Assembly (NCBI GenBank): GCA_964614645.1
Contig: CAZTMA010000214.1
Coordinates: 1 to 5,605 of the forward strand
Length of the DNA: 5,605 nt
DNA from: MWBF01 sp964614645
GTDB lineage: Bacteria > Chloroflexota > Anaerolineae > CG2-30-64-16
Direction: 5' to 3'
Shown here: in pieces, positions 1 to 5,132 of the stretch
How the letters are laid out: every line of letters begins with the position of its first letter
How positions within the stretch are numbered: the first letter of the stretch is position 1
Notes under the pieces: model-generated
What the model was told of the DNA's origin: nothing
Database searches by the model: none
The model's input: the letters and a program-made list of their open reading frames with translations, nothing else
Translations under genes and position numbers: made by a program

Positions 1-2
1 AG

Positions 3-134
3 GCGGCCTACGCCGACCCGGCCGAGCTGGGCGCCATTGCGGCCCGCATCATGGCGGGCGGGCGGCGGCGCCGCACGTGGGCCGCGCCCCAGGTCGCGCC
101 GGGCAGAAGGCTCCTCTCAGGGCGGGCACGATGA
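3..134 (+). CDS. C-terminal fragment of an unidentified protein (5' end outside window)
   Basis: An open frame enters from the left edge and runs 43 codons to a TGA at 132-134. Its first part has the strongly G/C-ending third positions of the real genes in this window and reads AAYADPAELGAIAARIM. It then becomes a basic, Arg-rich tail (GGRRRRTW) ending in GRAR. The stop overlaps the start of the next gene as ATGA (131-134), a classic sign of translational coupling, so the two are probably in one operon. The fragment is too short and too low in complexity at its end to assign a family, and I do not recognise it. The main doubt is whether the Arg-rich end is coded or the protein belongs to a shifted frame; codon bias and the ATGA junction favour this frame. 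Confidence 0.5.
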   Translation, partial: AAYADPAELGAIAARIMAGGRRRRTWAAPQVAPGRRLLSGRAR

Positions 135-508
135 AGGCGCTGCTGCCGCTGCTGATGTTGGGGTTCGGGGTGGCGCTGGCGGTCATCATCGGCCAGCGCA
201 TGTCGACCGACGCGATGGCCGTCGTGATCGGCGTGGCCGTGGGCGTGGCGGCCAGTGTGCCGACCAGCCTGCTGCTGGTGGCGCTCCTGCGGCGCGAGCG
301 GCGCAGCTACCGGGACGAGCCGCCGCCGGCGCCGGCCTACCCGGCATTCCAGCAGCCCAACTTCATCGTGCTCGACCCGGCTCAGCTCATGGCCCAGCGC
401 AACCTCCAGCAGCCGCAGATTCCGCCGCCGCCCCTGGAACTCAGCCAAGACGCGGGCATGCGCCGCCTGCGCGTCATCGGGGATGTGGATGATTGGGATG
501 AACGCTGA
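131..508 (+). CDS. small membrane protein of unknown function, two predicted transmembrane helices and Pro-rich tail
   Basis: This is a 125-residue protein from the ATG at 131, which overlaps the upstream stop as ATGA. An in-frame ATG at 77 would add 18 Arg/Gly-rich residues, so 131 is preferred. Residues about 3-21 are hydrophobic (MKALLPLLMLGFGVALAVI). After a short polar turn (GQRMSTD), a second hydrophobic stretch of about 27 residues (AMAVVIGV to LLLVALL) follows, then the positive cluster RRERRSYRDE. The positive-inside rule places the C-terminal half in the cytoplasm. That half is rich in Pro and Gln, contains an FIVLDP segment, and ends in the acidic DVDDWDER. No signal peptidase site or catalytic motif is visible. 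The fold looks like a membrane-anchored adaptor or accessory subunit, but no function can be assigned. It converges with the phosphatase gene, 24 bases away, with no clear terminator between them. Confidence 0.7.
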   Translation: MKALLPLLMLGFGVALAVIIGQRMSTDAMAVVIGVAVGVAASVPTSLLLVALLRRERRSYRDEPPPAPAYPAFQQPNFIVLDPAQLMAQRNLQQPQIPPPPLELSQDAGMRRLRVIGDVDDWDER

Positions 509-532
509 ACAGGATGGAGTGCTCCGCGGCCG

Positions 533-1267
533 TTACGAGACCATCTCGCCGGGCAGGTGCACGATCCGGTTTTGATAGCGCAGGCTGACATACCCATCCC
601 GCCAGATGCGCACCCGCGTGATGCCGGTGTTGTCGTGATGGAAGAACACTCGCGCCCCGGCAGGCAGGCCCGTAAGTGCGCGCAGCAGGAGCGTGAGGAA
701 CCCGCCGTGCGTGACGAGGGCAATATGTGCATCGGGCGTCTCCTGCGCCCATGCGCGCAGCTTTGTCGCAGCCGCCACAGCACGCACGGTAGCATCCTCT
801 TCGTTCTCGTTGCCCCGGCGCTTGTCCCACCAGCCCTGCGTCCCAACCGCTTCCGGCAGCACTATGTCAGGGAACGCGGCTTCAATCTCCGCGCGCAGCA
901 TCCCGGGGTAGCCCGCGATACCCTCTGGCACGCCATGGTCCAGCCACATCCCTCCATGCTCGTGGATATCGACCCACACTTCGGGCCGGAGGTCCTTTGC
1001 GCGACTGATGGCCCAAGCCGTCTGCAGCGCGCGGTGCATCGCGCTGCAGTAGAGCTGGTCGATGCGGTAGCCGCTGCCATTCGGACCGTTGGCCCGCTCG
1101 TCCTCCGACGGCCGGGTATCGTTGTCAGTGCCCTCGGCCAGATGCTGCGCCAGAAGTTCAGCCTGACGCAGGCCCAATTCCGTCAGGGGCGGATCGACGA
1201 CGCGCAGTCGCTCGTCCGCCAGCGCGTTGTTGCTCGATTGAGCGTGACGAATGAGTAAGATTTCCAT
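533..1267 (-). CDS. histidine phosphatase superfamily protein (phosphoglycerate-mutase-like)
   Basis: A 244-residue protein from the ATG at 1267. The fold uses a phospho-histidine intermediate. The N-terminal LIRHAQS carries Arg7 and the nucleophile His8, in the RHA rather than RHG form. SAMHRALQTA carries Arg79, matching the family's SxxxRAxQTA. Glu103 in DIHEHGG fits the acid/base position, and ALVTHGGF supplies the second catalytic His187. Near the C-terminus FFHHDNTGITRV (about 208-219) resembles the conserved strand of bacterial family members. The core is therefore intact and probably active as a cytosolic phosphatase. The substrate cannot be told, because the family ranges from phosphoglycerate to cobalamin intermediates, sugar phosphates and phosphoproteins. 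An in-frame ATG at 1276 adds three residues, and frame extension to 1387 would run through the hairpin repeat, so it is not used. Neither ATG has a good Shine-Dalgarno. It lies downstream of rsgA on the same strand, 149 bases away. Confidence 0.88.
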   Translation of the reverse strand: MEILLIRHAQSSNNALADERLRVVDPPLTELGLRQAELLAQHLAEGTDNDTRPSEDERANGPNGSGYRIDQLYCSAMHRALQTAWAISRAKDLRPEVWVDIHEHGGMWLDHGVPEGIAGYPGMLRAEIEAAFPDIVLPEAVGTQGWWDKRRGNENEEDATVRAVAAATKLRAWAQETPDAHIALVTHGGFLTLLLRALTGLPAGARVFFHHDNTGITRVRIWRDGYVSLRYQNRIVHLPGEMVS

Positions 1268-1274
1268 GCGGTGC

Positions 1275-1283
1275 ATTTTAGCA
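1275..1283 (-). promoter_or_regulatory. possible extended -10 promoter for the histidine phosphatase (leaderless start)
   Basis: Read on the - strand, these bases are TGCTAAAAT, an extended -10 (TGN followed by TAAAAT). No clear -35 lies 16-18 bases upstream. The expected transcription start, 6-8 bases downstream, falls at or next to the A of the ATG at 1267. That would give a leaderless mRNA and would explain the missing Shine-Dalgarno. This is inference from motif and spacing only. Confidence 0.35.
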
Positions 1284-1310
1284 CCAGCGGCGCAGCGGTG
1301 AGAAATCAGG

Positions 1311-1376
1311 CGGGTTCGTAGTAGGCGCTTCAGCGCCAGCGCACGACGGGGCGCTAAAGCGCCTACTACAAACCGG
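1311..1376. repeat. REP-like imperfect palindrome (27-base arms)
   Basis: The left arm is 1311-1337 and the right arm 1350-1376, separated by a 12-base loop. The arms match at 24 of 27 positions, and the core GTAGTAGGCGCTT is paired without error. Two of the three differences become G-U pairs when transcribed from the - strand but C-A mismatches on the + strand. The structure is therefore best as RNA in the rsgA-to-phosphatase direction. No T-tract follows on either strand, so it is not a typical intrinsic terminator. Length, composition and intergenic position fit a dispersed REP-like or small MITE-like element. It may also protect or end the rsgA transcript. Confidence 0.75.
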
Positions 1377-1378
1377 AC

Positions 1379-1405
1379 GGGGCGCACCTGCGCCTATTAC
1401 CAACC
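1379..1405. repeat. degenerate extra copy of the palindrome's right arm
   Basis: This stretch matches 1348-1374 at 21 of 27 bases. Both begin GGGGCGC and share GCGCCTA and the AACC end, and four of the six differences fall in the central TAAA/ACCT block. It is a decayed half-copy directly beside the intact palindrome, as expected where such repeats occur in clusters. It stops 11 bases before the rsgA stop codon. Confidence 0.55.
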
Positions 1406-1416
1406 CTGCATTCTTG

Positions 1417-2673
1417 TCAGGCGGGCAGGTCGGCCCAGATCTTGCGGTAACTTTCATAGCGCATCAGGTAGAGCTCGCCCCGGCGCACGGCCTGCTTGAC
1501 CGCGCAGCCCGGCTCGCGCGTGTGCGAGCAGTTTGCGTATTCGCACCGCGCGGCGAAGGGGGCAAACTCGGCATATAGCTGGCCCAGGTCTGCCTGGCGC
1601 AGGCCCGCGAGGCCCATCTCGCGGATGCCGGGCGTGTCGGCCACGAAGCCGCCCGCGGCCAGCCCGTGCAGCGTCACCTGCGTCGTGGTGTGGCGGCCCA
1701 TGTGCTGGTGCTCGTTGACCTCGCCCACCTTCAGGTTCAGCCCCGGCTCCACCGCGCTGAGCAGCGACGACTTGCCTACGCCGGATAGCCCGGCGAGCAC
1801 GGTTGTCTTGCCTTCCAGCACCTCGCGCAGCTCCGCAAGCCCGGCGCCCGTCACTGCGCTCGTGAGAATCACCCGGTAGCCGGCCCGCCGCAGCGCGCGG
1901 GCCGCTTCTTCGAGCGGCGCGGGGTCCTCCGCCAGGTCGGCCTTGTTGATGCAGATGACCGGCGCCAGGTTGTTGCGAACCGCGGCCAGCAGGTAACGAT
2001 CCACCAGCTCGGGCCAGAAGTTGGGATCGCGCCACGAAGCGACGATCAACAACTGGTCGACGTTTGCCACGATGACCTGCTGGAGGTGGCCGTAGAACAC
2101 ATCGGGCCGCGCCAGCGCGCTGCGCCGGGGCAGCACCGCGTCGACGATGCCGCGGCCGTGCCCGTTGTGTGAGACCAACACCTCATCGCCGGCAGCCACG
2201 ATGTTGCTGAACCCGCTGTGCGGCGTCCGCAGCGACGGCCGCAGGCTGCAGAGCAGCACGCGTTCCGCTGCCTCCTGCGCGGCGAGGCGGACCCGGCACA
2301 GCCCCGTGCTGACTTCGATGACAGTGCCCTGGCTGCGGGTCTGCCCGGCAGCAGGCTGCGAGATGCCGGGCGCGGTCTCTGCCCCGGCTTCCGGCTCACC
2401 GGCGAGTCTCGCCAGCCCCAGGCCCTCATGCAGCGGCGAACCGGCGCGCTTGACCTTGCGCGCCTCGGCCTCGCCCTTCGGCACGACACGCTCGACCGCG
2501 GTGATGTCAAGGTCGTCATAGCCGTCCGGGTCTTCGTTATATACTTCGGTCCAGTCGCGGCGCCGGCGCGCCTTCTCGGGCTTCGGCGCCTTCTTGGCAG
2601 CAGGGCCACCCATCGCCCGCTGCGCCCTGTTTTCCATATAGTGCTTCCACTGCTGTTCATTACGAGTTGCCAA
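1417..2673 (-). CDS. rsgA: ribosome small subunit-dependent GTPase A, with long N-terminal extension
   Basis: RsgA (YjeQ) binds the 30S subunit late in its maturation and uses GTP hydrolysis to leave it. Here it is 418 residues from a TTG start. The GTPase motifs occur in the circularly permuted order that defines the family: NKAD (G4, 243-246), TSAVTG (G5, 271-276), GLSGVGKSS (P-loop, 295-303), RHTTT (G2, 327-331), then DTPG (G3, 346-349). The C-terminal zinc knuckle is complete: Cys377, Cys382, His384 and Cys390. An OB-fold-like region covers about 115-185. The TTG at 2671-2673 is chosen because AGGGAG lies 9 bases upstream. The in-frame ATG at 2706 lies inside a terminator hairpin and has no ribosome-binding site. 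The first 110 or so residues are a charged, Lys/Arg- and Asp/Glu-rich extension absent from typical RsgA of about 300-350 residues. Its 5' leader is elaborate (see the hairpins and small ORF). Confidence 0.96.
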   Translation of the reverse strand: MATRNEQQWKHYMENRAQRAMGGPAAKKAPKPEKARRRRDWTEVYNEDPDGYDDLDITAVERVVPKGEAEARKVKRAGSPLHEGLGLARLAGEPEAGAETAPGISQPAAGQTRSQGTVIEVSTGLCRVRLAAQEAAERVLLCSLRPSLRTPHSGFSNIVAAGDEVLVSHNGHGRGIVDAVLPRRSALARPDVFYGHLQQVIVANVDQLLIVASWRDPNFWPELVDRYLLAAVRNNLAPVICINKADLAEDPAPLEEAARALRRAGYRVILTSAVTGAGLAELREVLEGKTTVLAGLSGVGKSSLLSAVEPGLNLKVGEVNEHQHMGRHTTTQVTLHGLAAGGFVADTPGIREMGLAGLRQADLGQLYAEFAPFAARCEYANCSHTREPGCAVKQAVRRGELYLMRYESYRKIWADLPA

Positions 2674-2682
2674 CGTCGGAGT

Positions 2683-2688
2683 CTCCCT
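2683..2688 (-). promoter_or_regulatory. rsgA ribosome-binding site that decides the TTG start
   Basis: The - strand reads AGGGAG followed by nine bases and TTG. No other candidate start of rsgA has such a site. It lies seven bases downstream of the T-tract of the nearer hairpin, so folding or termination there would directly affect rsgA translation. Confidence 0.75.
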
Positions 2689-2695
2689 GTGAACT

Positions 2696-2726
2696 AAAAA
2701 GGCCATGAGCAATCGCCCATGGCCTT
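2696..2726 (-). terminator. intrinsic-terminator-like hairpin next to the rsgA ribosome-binding site
   Basis: The arms are 2699-2710 and 2715-2726 with loop GAUU on the - strand RNA. The 12 pairs are continuous there, including one G-U pair. On the + strand the same position is an A-C mismatch, which fits function in the - direction. The hairpin is followed by TTTTTAG, where the first two Ts pair within the stem. It lies upstream of rsgA on the same strand, so it would stop transcripts before they reach rsgA unless it is relieved or bypassed. A weak -10-like TATACA on the - strand (2728-2733) just before it could allow some rsgA-specific initiation. Confidence 0.75.
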
Positions 2727-2757
2727 ATGTATAGCCCGCCACACCGGGCCGGGATAC

Positions 2758-2798
2758 AAAAAGGCCATGAGGGGGCGATAAACCCGCCTCATGGCCTT
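2758..2798 (-). terminator. second intrinsic-terminator-like hairpin, sister of the one at 2696-2726
   Basis: The arms are 2761-2772 and 2787-2798, twelve perfect pairs, and an inner GGG/CCC can extend the stem past a bulge. On the - strand a run of five Ts follows (TTTTTG). The arms share AAGGCCATG at the 5' side and CTCATGGCCTTTTT at the 3' side with the other hairpin, so the two look duplicated. It lies 45 bases downstream of the small ORF at 2844-2927 and would terminate that transcript. There is no T-tract on the + strand. Confidence 0.78.
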
Positions 2799-2813
2799 CA
2801 CCGAGGAGTGATG

Positions 2814-2835
2814 GCGTCGTCAGAGCGTCGTCAGA
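2814..2835. repeat. perfect 11-bp tandem repeat, two copies
   Basis: GCGTCGTCAGA occurs twice head to tail (2814-2824 and 2825-2835), with a more diverged ACGCCGTCT just after. It sits between the small ORF stop and the distal hairpin in the rsgA leader. It could be slippage or part of a leader RNA structure; nothing in the sequence decides between these. Confidence 0.7.
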
Positions 2836-2843
2836 ACGCCGTC

Positions 2844-2927
2844 TTATCGCTCGTTGGACAGCTTCAAGGGGCAAGGATTATCGCCGCATACCGCAACGGT
2901 CTGCGCGAGCACTTCGATATGAGCCAT
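2844..2927 (-). CDS. 27-residue small ORF in the rsgA leader (leader peptide or microprotein)
   Basis: Translation gives 27 residues beginning MAHIEVLAQTVAV, then CGDNPCP, then ending LKLSNER. The start is supported by AGGAG (2936-2940) eight bases before the ATG, one of the best Shine-Dalgarnos in the window. A near-consensus promoter lies about 70 bases upstream. After the TAA come the 11-bp repeat and the twin terminators. There is no signal peptide or membrane segment. The only notable motif is a Cys pair with spacing CX4C (Cys14, Cys19) in a GDNPCP context, which might bind metal or form a disulfide. I do not recognise the family. It could be an attenuation leader peptide for rsgA, an independent microprotein, or the remnant of a longer protein. 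Promoter, ribosome-binding site, ORF and terminators occur in the right order, so it is more than a chance ORF. Confidence 0.6.
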   Translation of the reverse strand: MAHIEVLAQTVAVCGDNPCPLKLSNER

Positions 2928-2995
2928 AATACTCGCTCCTTTCGGCAGAAATGGAATCCGGCGGCCGGGCCAACTGACCCGCACCAGTACGATAC

Positions 2996-3023
2996 AATAT
3001 ACTCGCTATCGCGAAGTTGTCAA
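2996..3023 (-). promoter_or_regulatory. sigma-70-like promoter driving the small ORF and rsgA leader
   Basis: On the - strand, TTGACA (3018-3023) is followed by a 16-base spacer and TATATT (2996-3001). An overlapping TATTGT gives an 18-base spacer. The -35 is perfect and the -10 differs at one base. Transcription should begin near 2989, giving about 60 bases of 5' leader before the small ORF. Confidence 0.75.
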
Positions 3024-3046
3024 ATTTTCGATTTCCGCTCGATGAC

Positions 3047-3075
3047 TTGTCAAGACCGTGCGGGTCTGGTAAGCT
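3047..3075 (+). promoter_or_regulatory. probable promoter for the acetyltransferase-PAS genes
   Basis: On the + strand, TTGTCA (3047-3052), a 17-base spacer and TAAGCT (3070-3075) would start transcription near 3082, about 58 bases before the acetyltransferase ATG. The -35 is good and the -10 is mediocre. It is divergent from the promoter at 2996-3023, and their -35 elements lie within 30 bases of each other. Confidence 0.5.
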
Positions 3076-3139
3076 ACGCCCCGTACGAGCCCGATCCCCC
3101 TGGCCTTGTGCCCACTGCATTACAGAGAAAGCCAAACAG

Positions 3140-4529
3140 ATGACGCACGCAACTTCTCCCATACTGCCCCAGGACCTCGGCAACGGGCTGGTCCTCCGGC
3201 GTGCAACCCCGGCGGACAGCGACGCGCTGGCCGAGTTCAACGCGCTGATCCACCGGGAGCNNNNNNNNNNTGTGTTAGTTCAAAGGCGTGGTCCACCGAG
3301 AGCCGGACCAGGTCGAGCCGGACATCAGCGTGGCGGGCTGGGTGCGCGACCTGCTCAACGGCCAGCACCCAAGCTTCCCGGCGGAGGACTTCACCCTGGT
3401 CGAGGAGCAGGCGACCGGCCGCATCGTCTCGTCGCTCAACCTGATCTCGCAGACGTGGACCTATGCGGGCATCCCGTTCAAGTTGGGCCGGCCGGAGCTG
3501 GTCGGCACGCTGCCCGAGTTCCGCAAGCAGGGACTGGTCCGCCGCCAGTTCGACATCATCCACGCGTGGAGCGCGGAGCGCGGGGAGCTGGCCCAGGCCA
3601 TCACGGGCATCCCCTACTACTACCGCCAGTTCGGGTACGAGATGACCATCGACCTGGGCGGCGGCCGGATTGCGCCGCTGATGAGCGTCCCGAAGCTCAA
3701 GGAGGGACAGGCGGAGCCGTATCGCCTGCGGCCGGTCACGGAGGCCGACCTGGCATTCGTCCGGGAGCTGGACGACCGCGCAGCCCAACGTTCGCTGGTG
3801 GCGTGCCCGCGCGACGAGACGATGTGGCGCTATGAGATATTGGGCAAGAGCGCGGACAACGGCAACCGCAACGAATGGCGCATCCTGGAGACGGCGGAGG
3901 GCCGCGCGGTCGGGCTGACCAACTACTTCGGCATGTGGCTCTGGGGCCCGGTGCTGGGCATCATGTACCTGGAACTCGTGCCCGGCGTGTCATGGGTCGC
4001 GACCGCGGCGAGCATCCTGCGCGGGCTGCAGGCGGAGGCCGAAGCGGTGGCGGCGCGGACGAACAAACCGCTGGGCGGGCTGCGATTCAGCCTGGGCGCG
4101 GAGCACCCCTTCTACACGGTCACGCACGACCGGCTGGGGATTATCCGGCCGCCCTATGCGTGGTACATGCGCGTGCCGGACATACCGGCGTTTCTGCGCC
4201 ACATCACGCCCGTGCTGGAGGATCGGCTGCGCAACTCGCCTGCCGTCGGGCATACGGGCGAGCTGAAGCTGAGCTTCTACCGGAACGGCGTGAGGCTGGC
4301 CTTCGACGCGGGCCGCATCACTGCGGTGGAGCCGTGGATGCCAACCCATGCGGAAGGCGGCTCGGCCGCGTTCCCAGGGCTGACGTTCCTGCAGCTGCTC
4401 TTCGGCTACCGCACCCTGGACGAGTTGCGGGCGGCCTTCGTCGACTGCTGGACCGAGGGGGACGACGAGCGGGCGCTCATGCTGGCGCTGTTCCCCAGGC
4501 AGCCGTCACGCTTCCTGCCGGTCTCATGA
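3140..4529 (+). CDS. GNAT family N-acetyltransferase, Eis-like with C-terminal sterol-carrier-like domain; interrupted by assembly gap
   Basis: The start is the ATG at 3140, preceded by a weak GAGAAAG. The first 40 codons end in ALIHRE at the Ns. Beyond the gap the frame has shifted and continues from about 3279 to the TGA at 4527-4529. The N-terminal half is a GNAT domain: VLRRATPADSDALAEF (strand 1 and helix 1), SSLNLISQTW, ELVGTLPEFRKQGLVRRQ (the acetyl-CoA pyrophosphate loop, RKQGLV, near 3522-3539) and the ITGIPYYYRQFGYE strand. A second GNAT-like middle section and a C-terminal SCP2-like domain (about 4185-4460, with GELKLSFYRNGVRLAF and FLQLLFGYRTLDEL) follow, the Eis architecture. Such enzymes acetylate amines, but the substrate here is unknown. 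The PAS gene starts 11 bases later. The frame break is most simply an assembly fault, although an in-frame TAG lies just right of the gap (3276-3278). Confidence 0.85.
3261..3270. other. assembly gap (10 Ns) inside the acetyltransferase gene
   Basis: Ten Ns join two contigs, and a round number like this is a placeholder rather than a measured length. Sequence on both sides encodes the same part of the protein (see findings), so the junction may be a negative gap (overlap) or a misjoin. Any order or distance across this point is uncertain. Confidence 0.97.
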
Positions 4530-4540
4530 GGGAGCCAGAC

Positions 4541-5047
4541 TTGGAAACATCGAACAAGACACTCTGGGAACTGCTCTGGGACTACGATCCCAACGGCCTG
4601 CTGGTGGTGGACACCGGGTTGAACGTCCGCATCGTCAACGCCGCGCTGTGCAGCATGTTCCAGACGACGCCGGCTGCGATCGTGGGCCGGCCGGTCTCGC
4701 TCATCCTGGACGACCCCGAGGAATTCCTCAAAGTGTGGGAGGATAACCAGGTCGTCAAGGCGCGCGAGAAGCATTACGCCAGCGTGGACCTATACGTCCG
4801 CAAGGTGATGTTCCCGCTCCGCGACGAGGGGGTCATCGCGTGCATCATGGTGGACGTCACCCACGAGGCGCACCAGAAGGCCGAGATGATGAAGCTGCAG
4901 CGTGAGACGATTGCGCGCGTCGGCGAAGTCATCACCAACCAGATGCGCGTCGCGCACGAGATCGCGGGCCTGCTGGGCGAGACGACCGCCGAGAGCAAGG
5001 TCAGCCTGCTCAAGCTGATCGACATGGTCGAGAAGGGCGTCGTCTGA
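4541..5047 (+). CDS. stand-alone PAS-domain sensor protein
   Basis: A 168-residue protein. The TTG at 4541 is chosen because AGGGAG (4529-4534) lies six bases upstream. The alternative ATG at 4526 overlaps the acetyltransferase stop as ATGA but lacks a ribosome-binding site, and would give 173 residues. Residues about 12-107 are a PAS fold: GLLVVDTGLNVRIVNAALCSMF, then the VGRPVSLIL turn, and the closing strands YVRKVMFPLRD and GVIACIMVDVTHE. A helical, probably coiled-coil linker (about 108-135) leads to a C-terminal segment containing AHEIAGLLGETTAESKVSLL. From memory, this tail resembles the end of PAS modules in sensory [FeFe]-hydrogenase-type proteins of anaerobes, but no hydrogenase or other effector domain is present here. 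The protein probably senses a small ligand or redox cue and works by contacting a partner. Cofactor and partner are unknown. Confidence 0.82.
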   Translation: METSNKTLWELLWDYDPNGLLVVDTGLNVRIVNAALCSMFQTTPAAIVGRPVSLILDDPEEFLKVWEDNQVVKAREKHYASVDLYVRKVMFPLRDEGVIACIMVDVTHEAHQKAEMMKLQRETIARVGEVITNQMRVAHEIAGLLGETTAESKVSLLKLIDMVEKGVV

Positions 5048-5132
5048 CGCGCGACCGGCCGCCGGCGCCTCACCGCTGCGGCTGAGTGTCGGCAGCAACC
5101 GGTACTCTGACGAAGATCACACAGGAGGAATG

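Noticed and set aside
557..1258. A long + strand open frame opposite the histidine phosphatase
   Set aside because: It is antisense to a gene with intact catalytic motifs. High GC content produces such mirror frames, and its protein has no recognisable domain.
1311..1376. Palindrome read as an intrinsic terminator of rsgA
   Set aside because: No T-run follows the stem on the - strand (GATTTCTC only). The adjacent degenerate arm fits a dispersed repeat better.
2704..2706. ATG upstream of and in frame with rsgA as its start
   Set aside because: It lies in the arm of a terminator hairpin and has no Shine-Dalgarno, whereas the TTG at 2673 has AGGGAG nine bases upstream.
2727..3143. A + strand open frame of up to 138 codons whose TGA overlaps the acetyltransferase ATG as ATGA
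   Set aside because: It runs through both promoters, the antisense of the small ORF and the 11-bp repeat. Its codon use is unlike the neighbouring genes, the protein shows no recognisable fold, and the GAGGAG before the ATG at 2811 is only two bases from it.
2878..3240. A 120-codon - strand frame spanning the promoter region and the acetyltransferase start
   Set aside because: It overlaps the coding start of the acetyltransferase and both promoters, has no ribosome-binding site and shows no coherent protein features.
5048..5129. Possible promoter (TACTCT at 5103-5108) or terminator hairpin (5070-5087) between the PAS and cupin genes
   Set aside because: The -10-like hexamer has no -35 at proper spacing, and the hairpin is short, bulged and lacks a T-tract. 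Neither is strong enough to annotate.
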